Shown piece after piece: positions 41,972-53,349 of a stretch of 64,000 nt of DNA. The stretch comes from an uncultured Colwellia sp. (GTDB taxonomy: Bacteria; Pseudomonadota; Gammaproteobacteria; Enterobacterales; Alteromonadaceae): assembly GCA_913058395.1 (NCBI GenBank), contig CAJXQI010000011.1, positions 62,001-126,000 on the forward strand, read 5' to 3'. How positions within the stretch are numbered: the stretch's first letter is position 1; every line of letters starts with the position of its first letter. The notes below the pieces were generated by a model that made no database searches, was not told where the DNA came from, and worked only from the letters and a program-made list of their open reading frames with translations. The position numbers and the translations under genes are program-made.

Positions 41972-44155
41972 CTATTTAGCTGCAACTGCGCGCGCCTGAT
42001 GCAGCTTTTTATAGCTTTCAATTAAACGCTGATGTTTGTCTAAGCCTTCAAGGTTCATACTGGTTTTCGTTAAACCATGGAACTTAACTTCGCCGATAAT
42101 TGAACCAACAACATTTTCCATAACTTCTTTACCAAACATTCTATTGAAGCTTTCGATAAAATGTTCAAACTCCATATCATCGTCTAGTTCAACTTCAAGT
42201 ACTGCCTGCATCGCTTGGTAGAACAAGCCACGTGCTACCGTATTATCGTTAAATTGTAAAAACTCAGCGACTAACTCATTGGCATCTTCTAATGCGCCTA
42301 AAGCTAAGTAAATTAGAATTTTTAATTCAAGAATTGTCAGTTGGCCCCAAACGGTGTTTTCATCAAATTCAATGCCAATTAAAGTTCTAATATCAATGTA
42401 GTTATCTAACTGGCTGTCTTCTAAGCGTGTTACTAAACTTTCTAAAGCATCGTCATCAAGAATATGTAAATTTAGAATGTCTGCACGGTAATTTAGTGCC
42501 TTATTGGTGTTGTCCCAAATTAAATCTTCTACAGGGTAAACTTCTGAATAGTCAGGTACTAACATGCGACAAGCGGTAGCACCTAGCTCATCAAAAACAG
42601 CAACATAAACTTCTTTTCCTAAGCTTTCCATAATGGCGAACAAGGCAGTATTTTCTTCTTCACTGGTGCCAGAAAAGTCCCATTCAACAAACTCAAAGTC
42701 ATGTTGTGAACTAAAGAAGCGCCAAGAAATTACACCTGTTGAATCAATAAAGTGTTCAACAAAGTTTTCAGGCTCAGTAACCGCCATGCTATTAAACGTA
42801 GGACGAGGAACGTCATTTAAGCCTTCAAAACTGCGGCCTTGTAACAATTCAGTTAAGCTGCGCTCTAGCGCTACTTCAAAACTTGGGTGTGCACCAAACG
42901 AAGCGAATACACCACCAGTTCTTGGGTTCATCAAAGTTACACACATGACAGGGAATTGACCGCCTAATGATGCATCTTTAACGACTACCGGGAAACCTTG
43001 CTCTTCTAACGCTTCAATACCGGCTAGAATGCTTGGGTATTTTTCTAACACGCTTTTCGGTACATCAGGCAGTACAATTTCTTGTTCGATAATTTGACGT
43101 TTAACTGCACGTTCGAATATTTCAGACAAACACTGCACTTGCGCTTCAGCTAAATTATTACCAGCACTCATGCCGTTACTTAAGAATAAGTTTTCAATGA
43201 GATTCGACGGAAAGTAAACCGTTTCACCGTCTGAGTGGCGTGTATAAGGAATAGCACAAATACCGCGCTCTGCCATACCTGAGTTGGTGTCAATTAAATG
43301 AGAGCCACAAAGTTCATCGTCTGGATTATAAATATCTAAACAGTAGTCATCTAAAATACCTACTGGTAGCTCGTCATTTTCATTCGGCTTAAACCACTTT
43401 TCACTTGGGTAATGAACAAAATCGCTATTGGCAATTTCTTGTCCTAAAAATTGATCATTATAGAAAAAGTTACAATTTAAACGTTCAATAAACTCGCCTA
43501 ATGCTGAACATAATGCGCTTTCTTTGGTTGCACCTTTACCGTTAGTAAAACACATAGGTGACGCTGCATCACGAATATGCAGTGACCACACGTTAGGTAC
43601 AATATTACGCCAAGAAGCTATTTCGATTTTCATACCAAGATCAGCCAAAAGCGCAGTCATGTTGGCAATGGTTTCTTCTAGTGGTAAATCTTTACCTAAA
43701 ATAAAGGTGCTGGCGTCACTTTCAGTGTGACCCATTAACATGGCTTGCGCGTCTTCTTCTAAGTTTTCAACAATATCAACTTTAAACTCAGGGCCCGTTT
43801 GCACAACTTTTTTCACTGTACAACGGTCAATAGAGCGCATAATGCCTAAACGGTCTTTTTCAGAAACGCTTTCTGGTAATTCAACTTGAATTTGAAAAAT
43901 CTGGTTGTAGCGATTTTCAGGGTCAACAATATTATTTTGTGATAAGCGAATATTTTCTGTTGGAATATCGCGAGAGTTACAATAGACCTTAACAAAGTAT
44001 GCGGCACACATAGCTGAAGAAGCTAGAAAGTAATCAAATGGGCCAGGAGCAGAGCCATCACCTTTATAGCGAATAGGTTGATCGGCAACGACAGTAAAGT
44101 CGTCAAACTTAGCTTCAACTTTTAAGTTGTCGAGAAAATTAACTTTGATTTCCAT
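41972..44155 (-). CDS. ycaO: OsmC-YcaO fusion protein
   Basis: The 727-residue two-domain protein has an OsmC-like domain at about 1-135 (DYFLASSAMCAAYFVKVYC with the OsmC cysteines) and then a YcaO domain from about 165 with the ATP-binding YcaO motifs: SALCSALGEFIERLNCNFFYND, NNLAEAQVQCLSEIFERAVKRQ, GAHPSFEVALERSLTELLQG. YcaO enzymes phosphorylate amide backbones to make thioamides or azolines; E. coli YcaO is tied to modification of ribosomal protein S12. The fusion is a known family (TIGR03549). It stands alone, so its substrate cannot be read from neighbours. It also has a tail of about 150 residues past the YcaO core. Confidence 0.92.
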   Translation of the reverse strand: MEIKVNFLDNLKVEAKFDDFTVVADQPIRYKGDGSAPGPFDYFLASSAMCAAYFVKVYCNSRDIPTENIRLSQNNIVDPENRYNQIFQIQVELPESVSEKDRLGIMRSIDRCTVKKVVQTGPEFKVDIVENLEEDAQAMLMGHTESDASTFILGKDLPLEETIANMTALLADLGMKIEIASWRNIVPNVWSLHIRDAASPMCFTNGKGATKESALCSALGEFIERLNCNFFYNDQFLGQEIANSDFVHYPSEKWFKPNENDELPVGILDDYCLDIYNPDDELCGSHLIDTNSGMAERGICAIPYTRHSDGETVYFPSNLIENLFLSNGMSAGNNLAEAQVQCLSEIFERAVKRQIIEQEIVLPDVPKSVLEKYPSILAGIEALEEQGFPVVVKDASLGGQFPVMCVTLMNPRTGGVFASFGAHPSFEVALERSLTELLQGRSFEGLNDVPRPTFNSMAVTEPENFVEHFIDSTGVISWRFFSSQHDFEFVEWDFSGTSEEENTALFAIMESLGKEVYVAVFDELGATACRMLVPDYSEVYPVEDLIWDNTNKALNYRADILNLHILDDDALESLVTRLEDSQLDNYIDIRTLIGIEFDENTVWGQLTILELKILIYLALGALEDANELVAEFLQFNDNTVARGLFYQAMQAVLEVELDDDMEFEHFIESFNRMFGKEVMENVVGSIIGEVKFHGLTKTSMNLEGLDKHQRLIESYKKLHQARAVAAK

Positions 44156-44300
44156 TAACGGGGTCCACGTATAACTGCCACTACGGCAAAATAATTCAAT
44201 GTTGCTAATTATCGTGTTTTTCGTGCCAATAGTCTTGGATTAATTCAAGAAATAACCATTAAGATCAGAACAACAAACTCATATTGAAAGCCGTATGGCG

Positions 44301-45050
44301 TTACAACCCTAAATAACCCGCCGTAAAGCCACCAACAAAACCAAACATGGTACTGGCGAAAAAGAAACCTAAAATAGCTGCAGCAAACGACTTAACATAA
44401 GCCAATGGCCTATGTGGCAGGTATATGCGCGCAATAACAATAGCTGGATATATAACTGATAGAGTTAATAAGCCAATTTGGCAGTAAAGGTTGTTGTATT
44501 GACCAACCGCGAGTAAAACGATAGACAAAACCGTTAAATGGCCATTTAATAATAAATACGCCACATAAAGCTCAAAGGTATTATATTTTGCTTTTCTAAA
44601 AGCTAGTTTTGATGCTACAGCCATTAAAAACGCAGTAATAAAAAAGAAATACACTAAACTATTTTGCAAAATGCCTTTAATCGCATCAAAGTTCTCTGAG
44701 CCGAGTTCGCCCGACGTAAAGCTTTCCATGCTCGCTTCAACCATATTCACATTCAAAAATGACGCTAGCACCATAGAAAAAGTAACTAGCCAAAAAGCAT
44801 ACTTCGCAGGGTTGAAATAGTTAACACGTTTGCCATCAAGGTATTCTCGACAGGTCACCGCAGGCCTTAATGTTAAGCCGATAAACGTTTTTAATAACGG
44901 AGAACGCAGCTCTAAAGTACCGCGTTGAATGAGCAACAATAAATTTTTAAAGGTAATGCGCTGTGCTTTTTTCTGTCCGCAATGACCGCAAAACTCAGTG
45001 TTAAGTGTTTGGCCGCAATTAAGGCATTCGGTTTGATGACTAAATTCCAT
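44301..45050 (-). CDS. DUF3667-type membrane protein
   Basis: The 249-residue protein has an N-terminal zinc ribbon (CLNCGQTLNTEFCGHCGQKK) followed by the conserved segment GTLELRSPLLKTFIGLTLRPAVTCREYLDGKRVNYFNPAKYAF. Four to five membrane helices follow (about 88-107, 133-152, 162-185, 188-207, 222-243). This is the DUF3667 pattern, function unknown. It is read away from the glycosidase gene, which starts 207 bases to the right. Confidence 0.8.
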   Translation of the reverse strand: MEFSHQTECLNCGQTLNTEFCGHCGQKKAQRITFKNLLLLIQRGTLELRSPLLKTFIGLTLRPAVTCREYLDGKRVNYFNPAKYAFWLVTFSMVLASFLNVNMVEASMESFTSGELGSENFDAIKGILQNSLVYFFFITAFLMAVASKLAFRKAKYNTFELYVAYLLLNGHLTVLSIVLLAVGQYNNLYCQIGLLTLSVIYPAIVIARIYLPHRPLAYVKSFAAAILGFFFASTMFGFVGGFTAGYLGL

Positions 45051-45138
45051 TTAATTCAAAATTTCTCTATTTTTTCAACACAATAATAACTAATACGCTT
45101 ACTGTCAAAGTAACTTCATTGTTATTGAGTTATCCCAA

Positions 45139-45178
45139 AGTAACTTTTTAGTAACTTTTTAGTAACTTTTTAGTAACT
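45139..45178. repeat. 11-bp tandem repeat
   Basis: AGTAACTTTTT repeats 3.6 times without mismatch; a degenerate AAGTAACTT copy lies about 30 bases further left. The 11-bp period with T5 tracts in phase is near the helical repeat and should bend the DNA. It lies in the divergent region between the DUF3667 gene and the GH63-type gene. Confidence 0.9.
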
Positions 45179-45227
45179 GCCCCATCAAAACAAGGTATAA
45201 AATATACAATAAAAAAGTTAAAGTTAG

Positions 45228-47789
<2,562 letters not shown>

Positions 47790-47800
47790 CTAAAGCTAAT

Positions 47801-47840
47801 GAGCGATTTATAGCTGATAAATATCTCGGTAAAATCGCTC
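47801..47840. terminator. stem-loop between convergent genes
   Basis: GAGCGATTT / AAATCGCTC, 9-bp stem with a 22-nt loop, between the GH63-type gene (+) and the thioesterase gene (-). Weak bidirectional terminator candidate. Confidence 0.4.
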
Positions 47841-47858
47841 TACTTTACGAAAATGTCA

Positions 47859-48362
47859 CTAGTGACTCTGCACCATAGAGTCAGGCATTCTCACGGCTAC
47901 TACAGTGCCTTTGGCACAGACCCCATTATTTGCAGATACCGTTATTTCAATCACTATTTTATTTTCTTTTACTTCGGTAAAAGTCCCTATCAATTCAAGT
48001 TCAATACCCATTGGAGTTGGAGCTAAATAACTGATATCCAGTGCTGCTGTAACAAAGCGCATTGCGTGGCCAGTTCCCATTGTGCGAGATTCTTGTCGAT
48101 ACGCCATTGCTGCAGCACTACCGGTACCATGGCAATCTATAAGAGAAGCCAATAAACCACCATAAACAAAACCAGGAATAGCTATATGACATTGGTCAGG
48201 CACAAAGTGCGCGATAGTTTGCTCTGCAGCTAATTCACTAATATTTCCCTTATGAGTATGCCAATAACTTTTCAGCTGATGACCATCAATGTTATTTTTA
48301 CCACAGCCATAGCAATGACTCAGATCATCCGGGTAACAATTTTGAAAAGCGACTAGGTTCAT
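47859..48362 (-). CDS. hotdog thioesterase (PaaI-like)
   Basis: This 167-residue single hotdog domain has an N-terminal HCYGCGKNNIDGHQLKSYW and the PaaI-type core IPGFVYGGLLASLIDCHGTGSAAAMAY, then FVTAALDISYLAPTPMG. Such enzymes hydrolyse phenylacetyl-CoA or other acyl-CoA esters. AGGAGGT lies six to seven bases before the ATG. It is the last gene of the ABC/acyl-CoA ligase region but is separated from it by 176 bases with its own probable promoter. It may release CoA from over-accumulated products of the neighbouring ligases. Confidence 0.85.
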   Translation of the reverse strand: MNLVAFQNCYPDDLSHCYGCGKNNIDGHQLKSYWHTHKGNISELAAEQTIAHFVPDQCHIAIPGFVYGGLLASLIDCHGTGSAAAMAYRQESRTMGTGHAMRFVTAALDISYLAPTPMGIELELIGTFTEVKENKIVIEITVSANNGVCAKGTVVAVRMPDSMVQSH

Positions 48363-48384
48363 TTAGCACCTCCTTGTAAGCTTA

Positions 48385-48482
48385 TTGCACATAAGTAAAA
48401 TCAACACATGTGTTAAATCTATGTTAAGAATATTTATTTTTCAAGTGCAAATATTAAAATTATTGTACATAAGTAAAACCAA
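48385..48482. repeat. direct repeats and palindrome upstream of the thioesterase
   Basis: TTGCACATAAGTAAAATCAA (48385-48404) recurs as TTGTACATAAGTAAAACCAA (48463-48482): 18 of 20 bases identical, 78 bases apart. Between them is the perfect 12-bp palindrome AACACATGTGTT (48403-48414), which touches the first copy. All lie in the leader of the thioesterase gene, likely regulator sites. Confidence 0.6.
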
Positions 48483-48538
48483 TAAATAGGCTAAATTTCA
48501 ACCAAACATGCCAAGAGTTTACGTGAAATAGAACGTAC

Positions 48539-49789
48539 TTATGAAATAATCCTTTTATCATCAATTACCTTGCCATCATCTAGTAAGCTACCAACTTGTA
48601 CAAACTCAACGCTGCCATTAAGTTTAGTAAACTTTTTCAAGTCACTGGTAAGTTGAAAAAGTAACGTTTCGGTATTTACATCTGGTTTGTTTATATGGTT
48701 AAACTCACATTGTAAGTGCATTTTGTCTTGATGGTTTTGCTGAGTTATCGTCAAGCGCGCCTTGGGAAAGTCGTCTGTTGTTAATCGCACACGTTCAATT
48801 TGTTCAGGGTGAACAAACATACCTTTTACTTTAGTCGTTTGGTCAGCACGCCCTAACCAACCCTTAATACGCATATTGCTTCTGCCACAAGCACTTTTAC
48901 CAGGCTTTACCGCCGATAAATCACCAGTAGCAAAACGAATTAATGGATAATCGGTATTGAAACTTGTCACCACCACCTCTCCTACTTCGCCATCGGCTAC
49001 GGGCTCTAAACTGCCGGGGCGAACAATTTCGACAATAAGATCTTCAGCGATAATTAAGCCATCATCAGCAATACTTTCATAAGCGATTAAGCCGATATCA
49101 GCTGTTGCATAAGCTTGTAAAACATCAATGCCTGCATGAGTAAATTCCGCTCGTAGTGCTTTTGGTAACGCTTCTCCTGTGACTAACGCTTTTTTAATAC
49201 TAGTAATATCTCGACTTTGCACTTTCGCCTTATTAAGTAAAATATTAAGAAAAGATGGCGTGCCGCAATAGCCCTGTGGTTTTAAATCTTCTATAAGTTC
49301 AAGTTGTTGTTCTGTTTGTCCAGGACCTGCGGGAATAACCACACAACCGCAAGCACGTGCACCTGAATCAAGAATAAAACCACCCGGCGTTAAGTGATAC
49401 GACAAACAGTTTTGTACCAGATCGCCCTCTCTAAAGCCTGCGGCATAAAAAGCTTGTCCCATACGCCACCAATCTTGCTGGCAATTCTCTAGCTCATAAA
49501 TAGGCCCCGGCGATTGAAATATTCGACTAACATTGCCATTTTTAGTATTTAGCCCAGCCAACGGCGGACTTAACTTTTGTAAACGCAGTAAGTTCGACTT
49601 TCGCGTTATGGGTAGTTTTGCTAATTGCGCTCGAGAGTCAACATTGTCTGCATTAATATCAGCTAATAGCGCTTGATAATAACTAGACTGCTGCTTGGCA
49701 AGTGAAACAAACTCAGGCAAACGTGAAAACAAAGTTTGTTCACGAACATCTGCCGCTGTATTTTCTTTTTGATGATAAAAATCAGTCAT
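48539..49789 (-). CDS. PaaK-like phenylacetate-CoA ligase family enzyme
   Basis: This 416-residue AMP-forming ligase of the PaaK branch has FSRLPEFVSLAKQQSSYYQALL, LPITRKSNLLR, the glycine/proline-rich IFQSPGPIYELEN, then GTPSFLNILLNKAK, TGEALP, YATADIGLIAYE, and a C-terminal GRADQTTKVKGMFVHPEQIE. It makes an aryl- or acyl-CoA from acid, ATP and CoA. It is the fifth gene after the ABC importer components and may activate the imported acid. It sits 79 bases downstream of the LivF-type ATPase gene. Confidence 0.85.
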   Translation of the reverse strand: MTDFYHQKENTAADVREQTLFSRLPEFVSLAKQQSSYYQALLADINADNVDSRAQLAKLPITRKSNLLRLQKLSPPLAGLNTKNGNVSRIFQSPGPIYELENCQQDWWRMGQAFYAAGFREGDLVQNCLSYHLTPGGFILDSGARACGCVVIPAGPGQTEQQLELIEDLKPQGYCGTPSFLNILLNKAKVQSRDITSIKKALVTGEALPKALRAEFTHAGIDVLQAYATADIGLIAYESIADDGLIIAEDLIVEIVRPGSLEPVADGEVGEVVVTSFNTDYPLIRFATGDLSAVKPGKSACGRSNMRIKGWLGRADQTTKVKGMFVHPEQIERVRLTTDDFPKARLTITQQNHQDKMHLQCEFNHINKPDVNTETLLFQLTSDLKKFTKLNGSVEFVQVGSLLDDGKVIDDKRIIS

Positions 49790-49868
49790 AATGGCTCAAC
49801 AACGTTACAAAAAATGTGGTTTTAAAATAGTTATAAAATAGTTTTAACGACGATTAGATAGTGCTTTA

Positions 49869-50690
49869 TTACAACCATCGCTTACGACGTTTATAAGACT
49901 TCAAGCCCTTAAAGCTTTTCCGTTCTTCATTGCCACCACCTAAATAAAACTCTTTAACGTCTTCATTACTCATTAACTGTTCTTGGGTACCATCTAGAAC
50001 GATTTTCCCTGACTCCATAATGTAACCATAATTAGCTGCCCTTAATGCGTAGTTAGCATTTTGCTCAACCAGCAGCATGGTGATCCCTTGGTCGACATTA
50101 ATTTTTTTAATTATGCCAAATACTTCTTTTACCAAAAGTGGTGATAGGCCCATTGAAGGTTCATCAAGACAAATCATTTTCGGTCGTGCCATTAATGCAC
50201 GGCCAATGGCTAACATTTGCTGCTCACCACCTGATAAGTAACCCGCTAAGCCCGTGCGTTCTTTTAAACGAGGAAAGTAGTGATAAACCATCTCAATATC
50301 TTGATTTATTTGCGAGTCTTTACGAGTAAATGCGCCCAACTTAAGGTTTTCTAACGAGGTCATATCTTCGACAATACGGCGCCCTTCCATGACTTGAAAT
50401 AAGCCGCTTCGTACTACATCTTCAGCATTTTTACTGTCGATACGTTCGCCCATAAAAGTAATATCACCTTTAGTTACTTCACCATTTTCAGTTTTCAATA
50501 AACCCGATATAGCTTTTAAGGTGGTCGACTTTCCTGCGCCATTTGGCCCTAAAAGGGTGACAACTTCACCTTCAGGAACGTCTAAACTAACACCTCGAAG
50601 TACTTGTATAACTTCGTCGTATACGACTTCAATATTGTTCACTGTCAATATTGGTGATGCAGGTTGTAGTTTTGTAGCCGCTTGTGACAT
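49869..50690 (-). CDS. LivF-type ABC transporter ATPase
   Basis: The 273 residues have Walker A LLGPNGAGKSTT, signature LSGGEQQML, Walker B MICLDEPSMGLSPLL and the LivF-typical RRIVEDMTSLENLKLGA and FYLGG near the end. A basic tail (SFKGLKSYKRRKRWL) exceeds the usual LivF length by about 30 residues. It is one of two ATPases of the HAAT (branched-chain amino acid type) importer of this locus. CGGAG precedes the ATG. Confidence 0.92.
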   Translation of the reverse strand: MSQAATKLQPASPILTVNNIEVVYDEVIQVLRGVSLDVPEGEVVTLLGPNGAGKSTTLKAISGLLKTENGEVTKGDITFMGERIDSKNAEDVVRSGLFQVMEGRRIVEDMTSLENLKLGAFTRKDSQINQDIEMVYHYFPRLKERTGLAGYLSGGEQQMLAIGRALMARPKMICLDEPSMGLSPLLVKEVFGIIKKINVDQGITMLLVEQNANYALRAANYGYIMESGKIVLDGTQEQLMSNEDVKEFYLGGGNEERKSFKGLKSYKRRKRWL

Positions 50691-50765
50691 ACATACTCCG
50701 TAATAATATTTTTAGTGATGAATTTTTACTGCTAAATTCATGCTATTTAGTTCATACAAGAAAGT

Positions 50766-50801
50766 GGTTGTTGACCGAAGTTATTACTTTGCTCAACAAC
50801 C
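50766..50801 (-). promoter_or_regulatory. stem-loop between binding-protein and ATPase genes
   Basis: GGTTGTTGA / TCAACAACC, perfect 9-bp stem with an 18-nt loop, just beyond the stop of the binding-protein gene. No T-run. Such structures often protect a highly expressed binding-protein mRNA and lower downstream expression. Confidence 0.5.
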
Positions 50802-50823
50802 TAACATTAACGAAAAGAGTGAA

Positions 50824-52071
50824 TTAGTAGCCTAGCCAGTCTTCTCGGCGATCAAGGGTTACTTGCGAAACTTTCTCTACCGCAATATCACCACCGTTAT
50901 AGTTACCTTTGTAAATATTCACTTGGTTAATGCCACGATGATCTTCATTGCTCCAGTTAGCCGCTAAACAAACACCTTCAAGCCCCTCCGGAACCCAATT
51001 ATCACGGGCGTACATACCTTTCTTGATGTTTTCACCGGTAATACCACCGTTGTCTTTCGCCCATTCCATCGCTTCTTTCATAAAGAAAGTTGAACAAACA
51101 CCGCGAATATAATGATGAACTCGTTGTTCTTGTCCTGACTTATCTGACTGTTTAGATATTTCGCGCACCAGTTTCATACCCGGTACTTGGTCAGTCCAAA
51201 ATGGTGTCATGGTAGGGAAAACATAATCTTTAATCCCCTCACCTGCAGCGCTGAATATTTTCTTATCACCACCCCAGATATTCGACATAAACTGAATATC
51301 AGTGCCAACAGTGTTACAAGACTTAACTAATGAAAGCACCGAGCCACCTAAGTTGCCGATATAGCCATAATTTGAGCCTGAACTTTTCAAGCTCAAACAT
51401 TGCGCTTTAAAATCTCCAGGCTTCATCGAAATAACCACTGATGGTTGAACATCGAAACCTAGTTCACTTGCATACTCAGCACAGGCGGCTTTTGGCGCAT
51501 TAGGAAAAGGATGGTTAGCGCCAATATGGGTAAATTTAGGCTTGCCTTTGCTTCCTTTTTCTTGCCAGTCTTTTGCCGCCCACTGCACTAAGCCACGACA
51601 GGCGTCTGAATACGATGCGCCGTAAAAAAAGTTATAAGGTGCTGGCTTTTTAGTATGTGGATTTTTACCGGTTGGATCAGTTAAATGTCCTGAATATGAG
51701 GCTGAAAATACAGGCGTTTTATCTCTAGCAACAAAAGATATTAATGCTTCTGTATCTGCTGTTCCCCAGCCTTGCATCGCGACCATTTTTTTGCGTGAAT
51801 GCCATTTTTTATAAGAAGCAATCGCTTGTGGTACTTTGTAGGCATAGTCAATTGTTTCATATTCTAGTTTTGTGCCTTTAATACCGCCATTGGCATTTAT
51901 ATAAGCTAAAGAGTCTCGAACTCCATCAGCGTAATTTTTACCAACAAATGCTGTCGGACCAGACATATCAGCCAAATGGCCAACAAATACTGAATCTTGT
52001 GCGAAAACTTGACTGCTCATCCCCAAAGCACAGCATACGAATAGAGAACTTAATTTTGCTTTATGTTGCAT
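50824..52071 (-). CDS. LivK-type periplasmic substrate-binding protein
   Basis: The 415 residues carry a signal peptide (1-24, ending VFA) followed by a type-1 periplasmic binding fold: VGHLADMSGPTAFVGKNYADGVRDSLAYINANGGI and the IDYAYKVPQAIASYKKW strand-helix. The second lobe includes NYGYIGNLGGSVLSLVKSC. This subgroup is found in HAAT systems linked to acyl-CoA ligases, probably for carboxylic or aromatic acids rather than branched-chain amino acids. AAGGA precedes the ATG. Confidence 0.88.
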   Translation of the reverse strand: MQHKAKLSSLFVCCALGMSSQVFAQDSVFVGHLADMSGPTAFVGKNYADGVRDSLAYINANGGIKGTKLEYETIDYAYKVPQAIASYKKWHSRKKMVAMQGWGTADTEALISFVARDKTPVFSASYSGHLTDPTGKNPHTKKPAPYNFFYGASYSDACRGLVQWAAKDWQEKGSKGKPKFTHIGANHPFPNAPKAACAEYASELGFDVQPSVVISMKPGDFKAQCLSLKSSGSNYGYIGNLGGSVLSLVKSCNTVGTDIQFMSNIWGGDKKIFSAAGEGIKDYVFPTMTPFWTDQVPGMKLVREISKQSDKSGQEQRVHHYIRGVCSTFFMKEAMEWAKDNGGITGENIKKGMYARDNWVPEGLEGVCLAANWSNEDHRGINQVNIYKGNYNGGDIAVEKVSQVTLDRREDWLGY

Positions 52072-52115
52072 GACTATTTCCTTCTTCTTTTAAATGGCTA
52101 TATTGCCAATGACTT

Positions 52116-52151
52116 GTTGTATTAATCGTTGTACTAGTTGTTGCATTAATT
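52116..52151. repeat. degenerate 12-bp tandem repeat
   Basis: Three units, GTTGTATTAATC, GTTGTACTAGTT and GTTGCATTAATT, lie in the spacer between the binding-protein start and the LivM-type gene. Differences of two or three bases per unit. No function assigned. Confidence 0.6.
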
Positions 52152-52186
52152 TTTCATCTTTATTTTTTTACTTGTTATTCAATCTC

Positions 52187-53260
52187 TTAGTAAGAAAATG
52201 GGTAGAACTTCCAATAGTTTTTAATTTGTCCCCAACGATGTGCCATGCCTTCGGGTTCAAAAATAAGGAATAAAATAATCACTAAGCCTATCGCCATTTC
52301 TTTTATATAAGCTAAACCGTCAACTACCATAGGAATGTTGCCCCACTCGGTCATTTTCATTAGACCAACGCCACCTTCTAGTGCTTCAGGCAAAAACACC
52401 ATAAACACCACGCCCATTAAAGTGCCTTTAATTGAGCCCAAGCCGCCGATAATGATCATGGCGAGAAACTGTATTGACATGAAAAGTGTGAATCCTTCCG
52501 CTGAGACGTAACCCAAGTAATGAGCATATAAAGCGCCGCCAATACCGGCATAAAATGACGAAACACCAAACGATAACAAACGATACTTGTTTAGTTTAAT
52601 GCCCATTATTTCAGCGGAAAGGTAATGGTCACGTACAGCGATAAACGCACGTCCTTCTCGGCTACGCATTAAGTTACAGCCCCAAATATACATAAACACT
52701 AGGGCAAACAAGGCTACGTAAAAGAAGCTTTCGTCGGTATCAAAAGCGAAACCAAATAGGTTAATAGGATCAGCTGACGACCCTGCTGAGCCACCTGAAA
52801 ACCAATCTGCTCGGGCAAAAAAATCTTCTAAAATAAATTGCGCCGCCAGTGTTGCAATTGCTAGGTACAGGCCTTTAATGCGCGATGCCGGCAAACCAAA
52901 TACCATGCCCACTCCCATGGTTAAAAATCCCGCTAGTGGAATACAAAGTAATACCGGTATGCCAAATGAAATATTTAACCAAGCTGACGCAAACGCGCCA
53001 AAACCAAAGAATGCGCCATGGCCTAAGGATATTTGTCCGGTATAACCGACCAAAATATTTAAGCCTAACGCTGCAATGCCTAAATACGATATTTGAATAA
53101 ATAAAGTCAGGTAATATGCATCAACCAAATATGGTGCTGCACATAAGAAGGCAATAGCAATAATGGCTACATGCTTAATGTTTTTTGTTTCAAAAATAGT
53201 ATTATCTTGTTTATAGCTAGTGCGAAAATCTCCGCACGGACGCATCGTTAAACTCGACAT
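52187..53260 (-). CDS. LivM-type ABC permease
   Basis: This 357-residue permease has about ten helices, including YLVDAYYLTLFIQISYLGIAALGLNILVGYTGQISLGHGAFFGFGAF (the LivM signature GQISLGHGAFFG), AVRDHYLSAEIMGI, which follows the cytoplasmic coupling loop EGRAFIAVR, and the C-terminal VIILFLIFEPEGMAHRW. An N-terminal cytoplasmic extension of about 30 residues precedes the first helix. GGAG precedes the ATG. It is a membrane partner of the LivH-type protein. Confidence 0.92.
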   Translation of the reverse strand: MSSLTMRPCGDFRTSYKQDNTIFETKNIKHVAIIAIAFLCAAPYLVDAYYLTLFIQISYLGIAALGLNILVGYTGQISLGHGAFFGFGAFASAWLNISFGIPVLLCIPLAGFLTMGVGMVFGLPASRIKGLYLAIATLAAQFILEDFFARADWFSGGSAGSSADPINLFGFAFDTDESFFYVALFALVFMYIWGCNLMRSREGRAFIAVRDHYLSAEIMGIKLNKYRLLSFGVSSFYAGIGGALYAHYLGYVSAEGFTLFMSIQFLAMIIIGGLGSIKGTLMGVVFMVFLPEALEGGVGLMKMTEWGNIPMVVDGLAYIKEMAIGLVIILFLIFEPEGMAHRWGQIKNYWKFYPFSY

Positions 53261-53349
53261 AGTAAACTCCTAAAATTCAATATTGTTCGCTGTAAATTGG
53301 CGCTGCGTTAAGTACTCAGCGCCTTATGAATTGATAAAATGGCGAACCT

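Noticed and set aside
27368-44155. A RiPP system made of the GKCGE-repeat precursor and the YcaO fusion
   Set aside because: The genes are about 14 kb apart in unrelated contexts. EGKCG-type precursors are linked to DUF692 oxidases, not to YcaO, and the OsmC-YcaO fusion occurs widely without such precursors.
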